Positions 8,037 to 17,835 of a stretch of 64,000 bases of DNA are shown here, piece by piece. The translations under genes and the position numbers were made by a program. Each line of letters starts with the position of its first letter. The stretch's first letter is position 1. Below the pieces are notes generated by a model. It was not told where the DNA came from. It saw only the letters and a program-made list of their open reading frames with translations, and did not search any database. Source of the DNA: Xaviernesmea oryzae (GTDB lineage Bacteria; Pseudomonadota; Alphaproteobacteria; Rhizobiales; Rhizobiaceae); contig NZ_FXAF01000006.1 of the NCBI RefSeq assembly GCF_900177415.1, positions 644,001-708,000 on the forward strand. The letters run 5' to 3'.

Positions 8037-8654
8037 ATGCGCGTACCGGGATCGATGAAGGGGCTGGAGGAGCTCGGCCGCGTGCGGCTGTCGAAGAATT
8101 TCTTCTTCCGCGATTTCCTGTTTTCCGAGATCGCCAATTTCTACGGCATTCCGAACATTCCCGAAGATCCGGACCTGGCGATCGAAGCCGGCCGCCATCT
8201 CTGCGAGGAACTGCTCGAGCCGCTTCAGGCGACCTTCGGCCGGCTGCACCTGCGCTCCGGCTACCGTTCGCCGAAGGTCAACGAATTCGGCAACAAAAAC
8301 AACCTCAACTGCTCCTCGAATGCCAACACCGCCGCAGACCATATCTGGGACCGGCGCGACGCGCAGGGTTTCATGGGCGCCACGGCATGCATCGTCGTGC
8401 CCTGGCTGATCGACAACTACGATAGGGAAGGTGACTGGCAGAAACTCGCCTGGTGGATTCACGACCATCTGCCCTACGCCTCCATCATGGTCTTCCCGAA
8501 ACTCTGGGCGATGAACATCCAGTGGCACGAAAGGCCGGCTCGCCGCATCCGCAGTTTCGCAGAACCGCGCGGAGTGCTCACCAAGATCGGAATGCCCAAC
8601 AACGAAGGCGATCATTCCGAGCATTACCTCGGATTTCCGGCGCCTGAACGGTAA
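8037..8654 (+). CDS. Peptidase M15-like protein (D-Ala-D-Ala carboxypeptidase fold)
   Basis: The protein is 205 aa. LHLRSGYRSPKVNEFGNKNN followed by TAADHIWDRRD resembles the SGYRS and H-x-x-x-x-A-D-(I/H) metal-site region of M15 peptidases, followed by a long C-terminal half with WWIHDHLPYASIMVFPKLWAMNIQWHE. Start chosen at ATG 8037 after GGGAGGAGA (8022-8030). No signal peptide is seen, so a periplasmic cell-wall role is doubtful. The divergence of the metal motif means the activity is uncertain. Confidence 0.55.
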   Translation: MRVPGSMKGLEELGRVRLSKNFFFRDFLFSEIANFYGIPNIPEDPDLAIEAGRHLCEELLEPLQATFGRLHLRSGYRSPKVNEFGNKNNLNCSSNANTAADHIWDRRDAQGFMGATACIVVPWLIDNYDREGDWQKLAWWIHDHLPYASIMVFPKLWAMNIQWHERPARRIRSFAEPRGVLTKIGMPNNEGDHSEHYLGFPAPER

Positions 8655-8669
8655 GTGGTGGCGAACCGT

Positions 8670-9029
8670 TCAGGAATGCAGGTAATAGAGCTTGTTGACG
8701 ATGAGCCAGCGCCCGTCGATCTTGAGCAGTGAGAGATAGTCGGAAAAGCGCATGCCGGCGAACTCGTCGACGACCTTGACGGTGGCGGCATCGCCGGTCA
8801 CGTCGAGCGTCTCGATCTGGATGAGAGGCTGCGTGCCGGCGGCCGCCGCGCCCTCCGAGGTCACCGCCGCGATGAAGTCGTCGAGCGAAAGCCATTCGAC
8901 CGCACCCTGGTAGTTGCCGATGATGCAGGCCTTCGGATGGAAGGCCTTTCGAAGCGCGCCTTCATGCGCAAACGTCATGCCGTCCACATAGAGATGGACA
9001 ACGGACTGGACTGCCTGCTCCTCCGACAT
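8670..9029 (-). CDS. NTF2-like protein (putative lumazine-binding / SnoaL-type fold)
   Basis: The protein is 119 aa with the alpha+beta cone pattern of NTF2-like proteins: SVVHLYVDGMTFAHEGALRKAFHPKACIIG, then VTGDAATVKVVDEFAGMRFSDYLSLLKIDGRWLIVNKLYYLHS. Proteins of this fold serve as small-molecule binders or isomerases; nothing identifies the ligand. It is convergent with the M15-like gene (15-bp gap) and downstream of two aldo/keto reductase genes on the same strand. Confidence 0.75.
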   Translation of the reverse strand: MSEEQAVQSVVHLYVDGMTFAHEGALRKAFHPKACIIGNYQGAVEWLSLDDFIAAVTSEGAAAAGTQPLIQIETLDVTGDAATVKVVDEFAGMRFSDYLSLLKIDGRWLIVNKLYYLHS

Positions 9030-9127
9030 CGCGATCCTCCCGGCTTTCGCTCCAAGGTAGCACGGGAATGGACGAAGCCAATGCCTTTCGGCGGTCCGTC
9101 ATTCGGAACGCTTGCCGGAGCTTCAAC

Positions 9128-10180
<1,053 letters not shown>

Positions 10181-10195
10181 TCATGCCGATAAAAT

Positions 10196-11146
10196 TCAGG
10201 CGCCGGCTTCGTTGAGCAGCCTCATCTGGCCGGGGGAAAGCGTGAGATTGCCGGCGGCGATAATGGCTTCGAGCTGGTCGACGCTGGTGGCGCTGGCGAT
10301 CGGCGCGGTGACGCCGGGGCTCTGGATGAGCCAGGCGAGCGCGATCGAGGCGGGCTCTGCATCGGTCTCGACCGCGACCTCGTCGAGGGCGGCCAGAATG
10401 CGCAGGCCCTTGTCGTTGAGATAGTTGAGCGCCCGGGCGCCGCGCGCCTTGCCCTCGGTATCCGCCTTGTCGCGGTACTTGCCGGTGAGGAAACCCGATG
10501 CGAGGCCGTAATAGTTGATGACGCCGATATCCTCCCTGATGCAGAGCTCGGCAAGCGGGCCTTCGAAACTATCGCGGTCGTAGAGATTGTATTGCGGCTG
10601 CAGTACGTCATAGCGCGGCAGGCCGGCCTTCTTCGCGGCGTCGAAGGAATCCTGCAGCATCGCCGCATCGAGGTTGGAGCAGCCGATCGCGCGGATCTTC
10701 CCGGCTTCCTTCAGCTTGGCGAAGGCGCCGAGCGTTTCTTCGTAGGGTACCGTTTCGTCCGGCCAGTGGGCGAGATAGAGGTCGATGTAATCGGTCTGCA
10801 ACCGGCGCAGCGAATGGTCGACTTCTTCGAGGATCCACTTGGCGGAAAGGTCCTTCTTGCCCTGGCCCATGTCGGAGCCGACCTTGGTGACGATGACCGC
10901 CTTGTCGCGGGAAACTCCGCCGCGCTTCAGCCATTTGCCGATGATCGTCTCGGATTCGCCGCCCACATGGCCCGGCACCCAGCGGTTATAGGAATCGGCG
11001 GTGTCGATCGTGTTGAAGCCGGCGTCGAAGAAACTGTCGAGCACCTCGAAGGAGGTCTTCTCGTCGGCGGTCCAGCCGAAGACGTTGCCGCCGAGGACGA
11101 CGGGCGAGATGGAAAGGCCGGTCCGGCCGAGTGCGCGCAGCTCCAT
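10196..11146 (-). CDS. Aldo/keto reductase
   Basis: The protein is 316 aa, [25 protein letters not shown]. Tetrad residues are in [12 protein letters not shown] (Asp, Tyr), VIVTKVGS (Lys) and LYLAHWPDE (His). The C-terminal [23 protein letters not shown] is the cofactor loop. It resembles YdbC/AKR12-type enzymes more than its neighbour, so the pair is not a recent duplication. A 72-bp gap separates it from the downstream AKR gene; an operon is plausible. It is divergent from the Gfo/Idh oxidoreductase. Confidence 0.9.
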   Translation of the reverse strand: MELRALGRTGLSISPVVLGGNVFGWTADEKTSFEVLDSFFDAGFNTIDTADSYNRWVPGHVGGESETIIGKWLKRGGVSRDKAVIVTKVGSDMGQGKKDLSAKWILEEVDHSLRRLQTDYIDLYLAHWPDETVPYEETLGAFAKLKEAGKIRAIGCSNLDAAMLQDSFDAAKKAGLPRYDVLQPQYNLYDRDSFEGPLAELCIREDIGVINYYGLASGFLTGKYRDKADTEGKARGARALNYLNDKGLRILAALDEVAVETDAEPASIALAWLIQSPGVTAPIASATSVDQLEAIIAAGNLTLSPGQMRLLNEAGA

Positions 11147-11338
11147 GATATTCCTCCGGATTTTCAGATGAGCGGGCAGGCTTGGGAAAGGAGCCCGAGA
11201 TTAACCGATGTTCCGCCGCCGACCAGTCCCTATTTTGCGCAGGCGTTCACTTTTTCAAGCACGGCTTTGCGGCGCGCGTTGCACCCGCCGGAGCGGGCCA
11301 ATAAGGTGCGAGGCCGCAACGGTTTCGTGGAGGGTGTC

Positions 11339-12325
11339 ATGCTGCGTTTCGGAATCCTGTCGACTGCAAAGATCGGTCGCGAACTGGTGGTGCCGGCCAT
11401 CCAGGATGCGGAAAACTGCGTGGTGACGGCTTTTGCGAGCCGCGATCTCGCCAAGGCCCGGGCGCTTGCCGACCGCTTCGGCGCGCCGCATGCCTTCGGC
11501 TCCTACGAGGAGATGCTGGCATCCGATGTCGTCGACGCGGTCTATATCCCGCTGCCGACGAGCCAGCACGTGGAATGGTCCGTCAAGGCGGCCGAAGCCG
11601 GCAAGCATGTGCTGGCCGAAAAGCCGATTGCGCTGAAGGCCGGCGAGATCGAGACGCTGATCGCCGCCCGCGACAGGCACGGGGTGCTGATCTCCGAAGC
11701 CTTCATGGTGACCTATGCGCCGGTCTGGCTGAAGGTGCGGGAGCTCCTGAGGGAGAAGGCGATCGGCGAGCTGAAGCACGTGCAGGGCGCCTTCAGCTAT
11801 TTCAACCGCGATCCGTCCAACATGCGCAACATTCCCGAACTCGGGGGCGGCGCGCTGCCGGATATCGGGGTCTATCCGACCATCACGACGCGTTTCGTGA
11901 CCGGGAAGGAGCCGTTCCGGGTGCAGGCGAAAGTGGAGCGCGATGCGGATTTCGGCACCGACATCTATTCCAGCGTCAAGGCGGATTTCGGCGCGTTCGA
12001 GCTGACCTTCTATGTCGCGACCCAGATGGCCGCCCGCCAGATCATGGTTTTCCACGGCACGGAGGGCTATATCGAGGTGAAATCCCCCTTCAACGCCAAC
12101 CGCTGGGGCGCCGAGGAGATCGAGGTCGCCAATCAGAACCATCAGGCCTCGCAGATATTCCGCTTCCCGGATAGCCGCCAGTACAAGCGGCAGGCGGAGG
12201 CTTTCGCGCGTGCCGCCGCAGGTGAGCAAGCCGAAGTGGTGACGCTCGAAAATTCGCTCCTGAACCAGAAGTTCATCGATGCCATCTACCGCGCGGGCGG
12301 TCACGACGGCTGGGAGACGGTCTGA
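11339..12325 (+). CDS. Gfo/Idh/MocA family NAD(P)-dependent oxidoreductase
   Basis: The protein is 328 aa with an N-terminal Rossmann domain ([20 protein letters not shown]), the hallmark EKP motif in [15 protein letters not shown] (about residue 95), and a C-terminal alpha/beta domain ([18 protein letters not shown]). The family oxidises sugars, cyclitols or dihydrodiols. ATG 11339 is chosen because the Rossmann strand follows immediately; long upstream extensions have no support. It is convergent with gtrA (6-bp gap). Confidence 0.9.
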   Translation: MLRFGILSTAKIGRELVVPAIQDAENCVVTAFASRDLAKARALADRFGAPHAFGSYEEMLASDVVDAVYIPLPTSQHVEWSVKAAEAGKHVLAEKPIALKAGEIETLIAARDRHGVLISEAFMVTYAPVWLKVRELLREKAIGELKHVQGAFSYFNRDPSNMRNIPELGGGALPDIGVYPTITTRFVTGKEPFRVQAKVERDADFGTDIYSSVKADFGAFELTFYVATQMAARQIMVFHGTEGYIEVKSPFNANRWGAEEIEVANQNHQASQIFRFPDSRQYKRQAEAFARAAAGEQAEVVTLENSLLNQKFIDAIYRAGGHDGWETV

Positions 12326-12331
12326 GGAGGT

Positions 12332-12697
12332 TCAGCGCCCGAAGACGAAGCGCGAATAGCCGAAGAGGCTGTAGCCGATCGCCGCAAGCGAGGCGAAGAC
12401 GACCGCGACGGCGGGCTGCAGGAAGGGCGCCCGGTACATGAGCGTCGCATAGATGGCGTAGTTGACCAGCGCCGCGGTGATGCCGATCGCCCAGTAACGG
12501 AAGCCCCCGGCCGCAAGGGAGTGGCCGAAGGTCCTGCTGCGGTCAACGAACCAGGCGACGGCCATGGCGGTTACGATCGCCGGGATGCGGGCGGTGAACG
12601 GACCGAGCCCGGCATGCTCGATCAGAACATGCGTGAGCGCCGCATCGGCGAGCAATCCGATGACGCCTGCGATCAGGAACCGGAAGAGTGGCTTCAT
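12332..12697 (-). CDS. GtrA family membrane protein
   Basis: The protein is 121 aa with four predicted membrane spans and the GtrA pattern: FLIAGVIGLLADAALTHVLI, then WFVDRSRTFG and a final YSRFVFG. GtrA proteins are thought to move lipid-linked sugars or help cell-surface polysaccharide synthesis. The start ATG (12697-12695) overlaps the upstream small gene's TGA in an ATGA, so the two are translationally coupled. Confidence 0.85.
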   Translation of the reverse strand: MKPLFRFLIAGVIGLLADAALTHVLIEHAGLGPFTARIPAIVTAMAVAWFVDRSRTFGHSLAAGGFRYWAIGITAALVNYAIYATLMYRAPFLQPAVAVVFASLAAIGYSLFGYSRFVFGR

Positions 12698-12924
12698 GCC
12701 GCGCGAAGGCGGCGGGCGACCAGAAGGCCGACGAGGAAGTTGATCAGGCCGGCATTGTAGCCGAGGATGGCGATCAGCAGGTTGAGATAGGAAGCCGGAC
12801 CGGACGACGTGACGGTCGCAAGCGCGAATGTCGCAACGATCAGAAACGCGATGAAGGCCACCGAAAAGGCAGACCGCATCATGCCGGCGCAAACGCCTAT
12901 CGATGCAGCGGTCAAGAAAAGCAC
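12694..12924 (-). CDS. Small inner-membrane protein, function unknown
   Basis: The protein is 76 aa, MLFLTAASIGVCAGMMRSAF..., with two or three hydrophobic segments and a basic end (VARRLRAA). I do not recognise the family. The GTG at 12924 is preferred because AGAAAGGAG lies seven bases upstream; an ATG extension from 12969 has no such site. Coupled by ATGA overlap to gtrA, so it may be a partner in the same membrane process. Confidence 0.65.
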   Translation of the reverse strand: MLFLTAASIGVCAGMMRSAFSVAFIAFLIVATFALATVTSSGPASYLNLLIAILGYNAGLINFLVGLLVARRLRAA

Positions 12925-13062
12925 CTGGCGTCTCCTTTCTGCCCTGGGTGGGACGAAGATATCCGCCACCTGCTAATAAATGCTTTCGCGCATCGGTGCG
13001 AAGAGGTTCGGGTTGACGCAAAATCGGCCGGAAATGGGTCCATTTTGGGACGCTGCGCATCG

Positions 13063-13332
13063 TCAGTCGGCGGTATCCGCTTTCGGCGCGGAGCCCGCCA
13101 CGACATAAGGCGCCAGCGTGCACGGCAGGTCCCCGCACCAGAGGAGGCTGACATGATAGCCCGAGACGGGACAGGTCAGCGCGATGACCTCGCCCTCGAA
13201 TTCGGCCGTTTCGCCGGTCGGCTTCCGGATGATGCCGTCGCCGGAGACGGCATCGAATTCCACGCCGATCGCGCCGAGAACGGAGATCGCCTGCGGCCGG
13301 TCCTTGAAGCGAAGCAGCAACCGTTCAGGCAT
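13063..13332 (-). CDS. Hypothetical protein beside the spike base gene
   Basis: The protein is 89 aa, MPERLLLRFKDRPQAISVLGAIGVEF, ending acidic (GSAPKADTAD). It has one GDLPCTLAPYVV segment and no membrane span or signal sequence. I do not recognise it. It follows the spike base gene by 18 bp on the same strand with a GGCGGAG ribosome-binding site, so it is probably co-transcribed and may be a phage/gene-transfer-agent virion or accessory protein. That role is inference from the neighbour only. Confidence 0.55.
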   Translation of the reverse strand: MPERLLLRFKDRPQAISVLGAIGVEFDAVSGDGIIRKPTGETAEFEGEVIALTCPVSGYHVSLLWCGDLPCTLAPYVVAGSAPKADTAD

Positions 13333-13350
13333 GAATCTCCGCCTTTCTCT

Positions 13351-13614
13351 TCAGACGAGCCCGGTAATCGCCGCCGCGGTCGTGCCGGTCGCGAAGACGC
13401 GGGTCACCCTGAGCGGCAGCAGGCTGCCGGAGGAAACGTTCGAAAGCGCCAGGGTTTCCCCCGAAAGCATCCGCACGGAGAGATTGCCGCCGGTTCCGAC
13501 GTAAAGCGCCCGCGTCGTCTCCGGCAGATCGCTGCCGTCGCTGGGGGTGATGGCAAAACCGGACGAGGCCGGGCCGGAAAGGGAGGCCTGCATATGGGCG
13601 AAACGGTCGGGCAT
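13351..13614 (-). CDS. Spike base protein, RCAP_Rcc01079-like (phage / gene transfer agent)
   Basis: The protein is 87 aa. The layout SGPASSGFAITPSDGSDLPETTRALYVGTGGNLSVRML ... SLLPLRVTRVFATGTTAAAI matches my memory of the spike base family named after Rhodobacter capsulatus Rcc01079, a GTA head-spike component. AAGGAG precedes the ATG by seven bases. No capsid, terminase, portal or tail gene accompanies it, so it is either a detached GTA locus, as in R. capsulatus where the spike genes are unlinked, or a prophage remnant. Confidence 0.65.
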   Translation of the reverse strand: MPDRFAHMQASLSGPASSGFAITPSDGSDLPETTRALYVGTGGNLSVRMLSGETLALSNVSSGSLLPLRVTRVFATGTTAAAITGLV

Positions 13615-13919
13615 GGACGAGATCTCCTTGAATGTCGTTCGCCGTCATTGTCGCTCTCCTCGCAGGCCCCGGGGAAATGCAAGGCCGGAAAAACATCGGT
13701 GCCGGAGGTCCGTGAACCGGTTTACAAAAGGGAAATGTGCCCGCTGCGGAAAAAGAAAAGGTGCTGCTTCAAGTGGTTGGAGGTTGAAGGAGCTGGATGG
13801 CGCTGCGTGGGCGGCCCGGAGATTTTCCCTCCGGGACTGCTTTGGACGCGCCGGTTCATCCCCGCTTCGCCTCCATTCCGGGTGATGAATTCGCCGGCCA
13901 CATCCTCTAAAAGGAAAGG
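13615..13919. other. 305-bp intergenic region between the spike base gene and xseA
   Basis: It must hold the divergent promoters of the spike base gene and xseA. A near-palindrome GTGAACCGGTTTAC lies at about 13712-13725. A 57-codon frame from GTG 13712, with a CARCGKRK segment, is open but unsupported by any family. No repeat or RNA gene is recognised. Confidence 0.5.
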
Positions 13920-15527
13920 ATGAACACACTGCTCGCCAACGATTCGCCCACGAACCTGACCGAGTTTTCGGTGTCGGAACTCTCCGGCTCGATCAAGCGC
14001 ACGGTCGAAAACGCCTTCGACCACGTGCGGGTGAGGGGCGAGATTTCCGGCTATCGCGGCCAGCATTCCTCGGGACACGCCTATTTCTCGCTGAAGGACG
14101 ACCGCGCCCGCATCGATGCGGTGATCTGGAAGGGCACTTTCCCACGGATAAAATTCCGTCCGGAAGAGGGCATGGAGGTGATCGCCACCGGCAAGGTCAC
14201 CACCTTCCCGGGCTCCTCGAAATACCAGATCGTCATCGAGAACCTGGAGCCGGCCGGCGCCGGCGCGCTGATGGCGCTCATCGAGGAAAGGCGCCGCAAG
14301 CTCGCCGCCGAGGGCCTGTTCGACCAGGGCCGCAAGCGGCCTCTGCCCTTCCTGCCGCAGGTGATCGGCGTCGTGACCTCGCCCACCGGCGCGGTCATCC
14401 GCGATATCCTGCACCGCATCTCCGACCGGTTCCCGGTGCATGTCGTCGTCTGGCCGGTGAAGGTGCAGGGGGAGGGTTCGGGCGACGAGGTGGCGGCGGC
14501 GATCCGCGGCTTCAACGGGATCGCGCCGGGCGGACCGGTGAAACGGCCGGACGTGCTGATCGTCGCGCGCGGCGGCGGCAGCCTGGAGGATCTCTGGAGC
14601 TTCAACGACGAGGCGGTGGTGCGGGCCGCCGCCGAAAGCGAAATCCCGCTGATCTCCGCCGTCGGCCACGAAACCGACTGGACGCTGATCGACCATGCGG
14701 CGGACGTGCGCGCGCCGACGCCGACCGGGGCTGCGGAAATGGCCGTGCCGGTGAAGGCCGACCTCGATGCGCAGATCGCGAACCTGACGGCCCGGCTGCG
14801 CAACTGCACCAGCCGGCACATGGATCATCGCCGCCAGTCCGTTCGCGCGCTCGTCCGTGCGCTGCCGTCGCTCGATCAGCTGCTGGCCCTGCCGCGCCGC
14901 CGTTTCGACGAGGCGGCGGCCGGTCTCGGCCGGGGGCTGGAGCGCACGACGGTGGTCAAGCGCCGCAGCTTCGAGCGGGCCTCTTCGGGTCTGCGGCTGG
15001 AACTGCTCACCAACCGGCTTGCGCAGCAGCGGCAATTGCTGGCTGACCGGATCATGCGCAGCGAGCGGTGCCTGGAGCGGCAATTGCTGAGGGAGCACAA
15101 CCGCGTCGCCAAGGCGGGCGCATCGCTTTCCGCCCTGCCGGCGCGGCTGATCGGCCAGTTGCAGCGCGAGCGCCAGCACCTCGCGTCGCTGTCCCGCCAT
15201 GCGGATACGGCCGTCTCGCACGCGCTCGCCCGCAGCCGGGCGGCGATCGCGGCGCAGGATCGCGTGCTGCAGTCCTTGTCCTATACGAATGTCATGAAAC
15301 GCGGTTTTGCGGTCATCCGCGATGAAAATGATAGGCCGCTCACGCGTGCTGCGGATGTCGGCCTAGGCCGCGCCGTTTCCCTGCAGTTCGCAGATGGCCG
15401 CATCGCCGCCGTCACGGGCGAAAGCGGAGAAATCGCCGATCGGCCGGCCGCTCCGCCCCAGCCGAAGAAGCGGCCGGCAAAGCCGGAGCCGGGAAGCGAT
15501 CCGCCGAAGCAGGGCAGCCTCTTCTGA
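13920..15527 (+). CDS. xseA: Exodeoxyribonuclease VII large subunit
   Basis: The protein is 535 aa, in the family range for rhizobia. It has an N-terminal OB-fold ([28 protein letters not shown]), a catalytic domain with [34 protein letters not shown] and [28 protein letters not shown], then a long coiled coil (about 285-440). It degrades single-stranded DNA to oligonucleotides with XseB, which is not in this window. ATG 13920 follows AAAGGAAAGG. The stop overlaps the next start (TGATG). Confidence 0.96.
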   Translation: MNTLLANDSPTNLTEFSVSELSGSIKRTVENAFDHVRVRGEISGYRGQHSSGHAYFSLKDDRARIDAVIWKGTFPRIKFRPEEGMEVIATGKVTTFPGSSKYQIVIENLEPAGAGALMALIEERRRKLAAEGLFDQGRKRPLPFLPQVIGVVTSPTGAVIRDILHRISDRFPVHVVVWPVKVQGEGSGDEVAAAIRGFNGIAPGGPVKRPDVLIVARGGGSLEDLWSFNDEAVVRAAAESEIPLISAVGHETDWTLIDHAADVRAPTPTGAAEMAVPVKADLDAQIANLTARLRNCTSRHMDHRRQSVRALVRALPSLDQLLALPRRRFDEAAAGLGRGLERTTVVKRRSFERASSGLRLELLTNRLAQQRQLLADRIMRSERCLERQLLREHNRVAKAGASLSALPARLIGQLQRERQHLASLSRHADTAVSHALARSRAAIAAQDRVLQSLSYTNVMKRGFAVIRDENDRPLTRAADVGLGRAVSLQFADGRIAAVTGESGEIADRPAAPPQPKKRPAKPEPGSDPPKQGSLF

Positions 15528-16120
15528 TGCGGGTACTGCTGGTTCTCGCGCATCCCCTGCCGGAAAGCTATGCGGCCTCCGTGGCAAGGACCGTGCGGGA
15601 AACCCTGGAAGCGGGCGGCCACGCGGTCGACCTCCTCGACCTCTATGCCGAGGATTTCGATCCCCGGCTGACGGAAAAGGAACGGCGGGGTTATTTCGAT
15701 AGTCCCTACGATACGTCGGAAGTCGCGGGCCTTGTGGAGCGGCTCAAGGCGGCAGACGCGCTGATGCTGGTCTTCCCGCAATGGTGGTTCAATCTGCCGG
15801 CGGTGCTGAAAGGCTTCTTCGACAGGGTTTTTGCGCCGGGCGTGGCTTTCAGGCACGACAAGACCGGCGGCAGGATCATTCCGCAGCTCACGAACATCCG
15901 CCATTTCTGGGTCTTCACGACGACCGGTTCGCCCTGGTGGATCGTGAAGCTCTATATGGGCGATCCGGTGCGCCGGCAGATGAGGCGCGGCATCGCGATC
16001 TTCTGCAACAGAAAGGTCCGTTTCCGCATGCTGGCGCTCCACGACATGGACCGCGCCACCGACGACAAGCGCAGGCGCCACCTGGAGCGCGTGCGGACCG
16101 CGCTCCAGGCATTGCGATAG
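15527..16120 (+). CDS. NAD(P)H-dependent flavin oxidoreductase (KefF/MdaB-like flavodoxin fold)
   Basis: The protein is 197 aa. [20 protein letters not shown] is the FMN/FAD phosphate loop; LMLVFPQWWFNLPAVLKGFFDRVFAPG is the characteristic flavin-binding block. Such enzymes are quinone or azo-type reductases, some acting as ancillary subunits of potassium efflux systems. Its ATG shares one base with the xseA stop, so it is translationally coupled to xseA although functionally unrelated. Cytosolic; substrate unknown. Confidence 0.85.
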   Translation: MRVLLVLAHPLPESYAASVARTVRETLEAGGHAVDLLDLYAEDFDPRLTEKERRGYFDSPYDTSEVAGLVERLKAADALMLVFPQWWFNLPAVLKGFFDRVFAPGVAFRHDKTGGRIIPQLTNIRHFWVFTTTGSPWWIVKLYMGDPVRRQMRRGIAIFCNRKVRFRMLALHDMDRATDDKRRRHLERVRTALQALR

Positions 16121-16153
16121 CCGCTCGGGCGCGATGCTGAGATCCAGGGCGCT

Positions 16154-17095
16154 TTAGCGTGTGCGCATGCCGGCCGTCTCGTCGAAATGCAGCGGCTTGT
16201 CGAATTTTGGGAGCGGCGCTTCCGGCACCGAACCGATCGTCACGCCATATTGCCAGTCCGGCGGGCAGATCGCGATGTAGCGGGCATAGCCGCCGACCCC
16301 GCCGCCGAACTTCGGATAGCCGATCGCCACCAAGGCGCCGGTTTCGGGCACCTTGTCGAGGTTCGCCACGCCTTCCGCCTGGGCGAAGCCGTTATGCATC
16401 AGCCAGTATTCGCCCTCCAGATTGGGCGTCGTATCCGTGTCCAGCGGTTCGTGGCCGTGGAACAGGATCCTGCGTTCGAGATGCAGGAATTTCAGCGCGT
16501 CGAGCGAGACGCCGGGAAAGGGGCGGGTGGTGGAAAGCGACGGGTCCGGCCATTTCTTGTACCAGCCGGAGCGTACGAAGACGACCGAACCTTCCGGGAT
16601 TCGCCCGTGCCTGGCTTCGAAATCGGTGATGTCTGAGACCTGCAGGTGATAGCCGGCATCGGCCTTCACCTTGTCTTCGATATTGATGACGACGAGCGGA
16701 CGCACGGCATAGGTCGCGGGGATTTCGTCGATTGCCGCATATTCCGGCGCCCAATGGGCCGGCGGATCGAGCTGCGTGCCGAGCTGATCCGTGGCGAGAT
16801 TGTAGGTGGAGGCGGCAAAGCCGTGCTTCTCGTAGGTGAAGGTCTCACCCTTCTTGGCATAGCCTTCGAGATCGACCCCGGCGGCGGCCTGTCCGAACGC
16901 CGATTTGCCGAAACCCGCCCAGACGGGAATGTTCGGCGTGATCGTGTGGGTGAGGTCGACATATTTGGCACCCTTCAGCGCCTCGTTATAGACTTTCCAG
17001 AGGCCCGGTTCCTGGGCCAGGGCGGTGGTGATCGGGACAAGGGCGAGAAGTGCTGCGCCGAGCGGCGCGGCCAAACGGATAAGCGGATGAGGCAT
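16154..17095 (-). CDS. Secreted cyclase-family protein (kynurenine-formamidase fold) with altered metal motif
   Basis: The protein is 313 aa with a clear signal peptide (MPHPLIRLAAPLGAALLALVPITTALAQ). The fold is cyclase/formamidase: YVDLTHTITPNIPVWAGFG, and VVFVRSGWYKKW. The usual metal-binding HxGTHxDxPxH is here DQLGTQLDPPAH: both His positions of the first half are Asp and Gln, while the second Asp and His remain. Metal binding and activity are therefore uncertain. ATG 17095 chosen over 17128 because it begins the signal peptide after GAGAGGG. Confidence 0.8.
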   Translation of the reverse strand: MPHPLIRLAAPLGAALLALVPITTALAQEPGLWKVYNEALKGAKYVDLTHTITPNIPVWAGFGKSAFGQAAAGVDLEGYAKKGETFTYEKHGFAASTYNLATDQLGTQLDPPAHWAPEYAAIDEIPATYAVRPLVVINIEDKVKADAGYHLQVSDITDFEARHGRIPEGSVVFVRSGWYKKWPDPSLSTTRPFPGVSLDALKFLHLERRILFHGHEPLDTDTTPNLEGEYWLMHNGFAQAEGVANLDKVPETGALVAIGYPKFGGGVGGYARYIAICPPDWQYGVTIGSVPEAPLPKFDKPLHFDETAGMRTR

Positions 17096-17202
17096 TGCGG
17101 TTTCCCTCTCTGGCGTCTGTTTGATCATCGGCCGACACGCAAGCCGTGCCGCCGCGATCAGTTTCCCGCCGCAAAAGAGGGGAAGTCAACTCTATCGCGA
17201 GA

Positions 17203-17493
17203 TCACGAATGGACCTTGGCCGTGAGCCCGATGCCCAGCGACTTCATCACGGCGATCGTTGTTTTGAGTGTCGGATTGCCGGTTGCGCTGAAGGAACGGT
17301 AGAGCTGCTCGCGCGAAAGGCCGGTATCCTTGGCGATCTGGGTCATGCCTTTGGCGCGCGCGACGACCCCGAGCGCATGCGCGATATAGGCGGCGTCTTC
17401 CGTCTCGAAAGCTTCCGCCATGAAGATGGCGATCGCTTCGTCCGAGCCAAGGTCTTCCGCGGGATCGTAGTTCGAAAGTTTCTCGGCCATCAT
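17203..17493 (-). CDS. HigA-type antitoxin (addiction module antidote protein)
   Basis: The protein is 96 aa with a helix-turn-helix in the second half (ALGVVARAKGMTQIAKDTGLSREQLYRSF) and a conserved tail SATGNPTLKTTIAVMKSLGIGL, typical of the antidote partner of phage-derived Gp49-like/HigB-2 toxins. It neutralises the toxin and represses the operon by binding an operator. Its ATG overlaps the toxin's TGA by 4 bp (ATGA). A second in-frame ATG at 17490 has slightly better spacing to GGAG. Confidence 0.88.
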   Translation of the reverse strand: MMAEKLSNYDPAEDLGSDEAIAIFMAEAFETEDAAYIAHALGVVARAKGMTQIAKDTGLSREQLYRSFSATGNPTLKTTIAVMKSLGIGLTAKVHS

Positions 17494-17786
17494 TCACTCC
17501 ATTCCTGCGAGAGCTTTTTCGCGAGCTTGATGTCCCTTGCCTGGCTGCTCTTGTCGCCTCCGCACAGAAGTATGATCAGGACATTGCCGCGTTGCTGGAA
17601 ATAGATGCGGTAGCCAGGCCCGTAGTGAATACGCAGCTCGCTGACTCCATCACCGACCGGCGCCACATCGCCAGCATGCCCGAAGGCGAGGCGGTCGAGC
17701 CGGGAAGCAATCATCGCTCGGGCGCGGTCGTCTCTCAGACCCGTGCGCCACTTGCGGAAGGCTTCCGTTTGCTTGAGCTCGAACAC
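17490..17786 (-). CDS. HigB/RelE-type toxin (Gp49-like addiction module killer)
   Basis: The protein is 98 aa, MFELKQTEAFRKWRTGLRDDRARAMIASRLDRLAFGHAGDVAPVGDGVSELRIHYGPGYRIYFQQRG..., a standard RelE/ParE-fold toxin with ELRIHYGPGYRIYF and LLCGGDKSSQARDI. It probably cleaves ribosome-bound mRNA. It is encoded first, before the antitoxin. The only good start is GTG at 17786, two bases from a 30-bp palindrome, leaving no room for a Shine-Dalgarno sequence, which suggests a leaderless message. Confidence 0.9.
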   Translation of the reverse strand: MFELKQTEAFRKWRTGLRDDRARAMIASRLDRLAFGHAGDVAPVGDGVSELRIHYGPGYRIYFQQRGNVLIILLCGGDKSSQARDIKLAKKLSQEWSE

Positions 17787-17788
17787 GC

Positions 17789-17818
17789 ACGGAATGTAGT
17801 TTTAAAACTACATTCCGT
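17789..17818. promoter_or_regulatory. 30-bp perfect palindrome, probable operator of the higBA module
   Basis: ACGGAATGTAGTTTT at 17789-17803 is followed directly by its exact reverse complement AAAACTACATTCCGT at 17804-17818. It ends two bases upstream of the toxin's GTG. Antitoxins of this family autoregulate through palindromic operators, so HigA binding here would block transcription. Confidence 0.85.
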
Positions 17819-17835
17819 CAATGGGAGCGATCGGA

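Noticed and set aside
10592..11338. Long N-terminal extension of the Gfo/Idh/MocA gene
   Set aside because: The extension is antisense to an AKR gene and has no family content; the Rossmann motif starts right after ATG 11339.
13712..13885. 57-codon GTG frame with CARCGKRK
   Set aside because: It has a GGAGG just upstream but poor composition and no recognisable family. Noted only as a weak possibility.
12688..13923. Plus-strand ORF of 411 codons
   Set aside because: It is antisense to the small membrane protein, the 89-aa and the spike base genes, all with ribosome-binding sites. The composition is that of a shadow.
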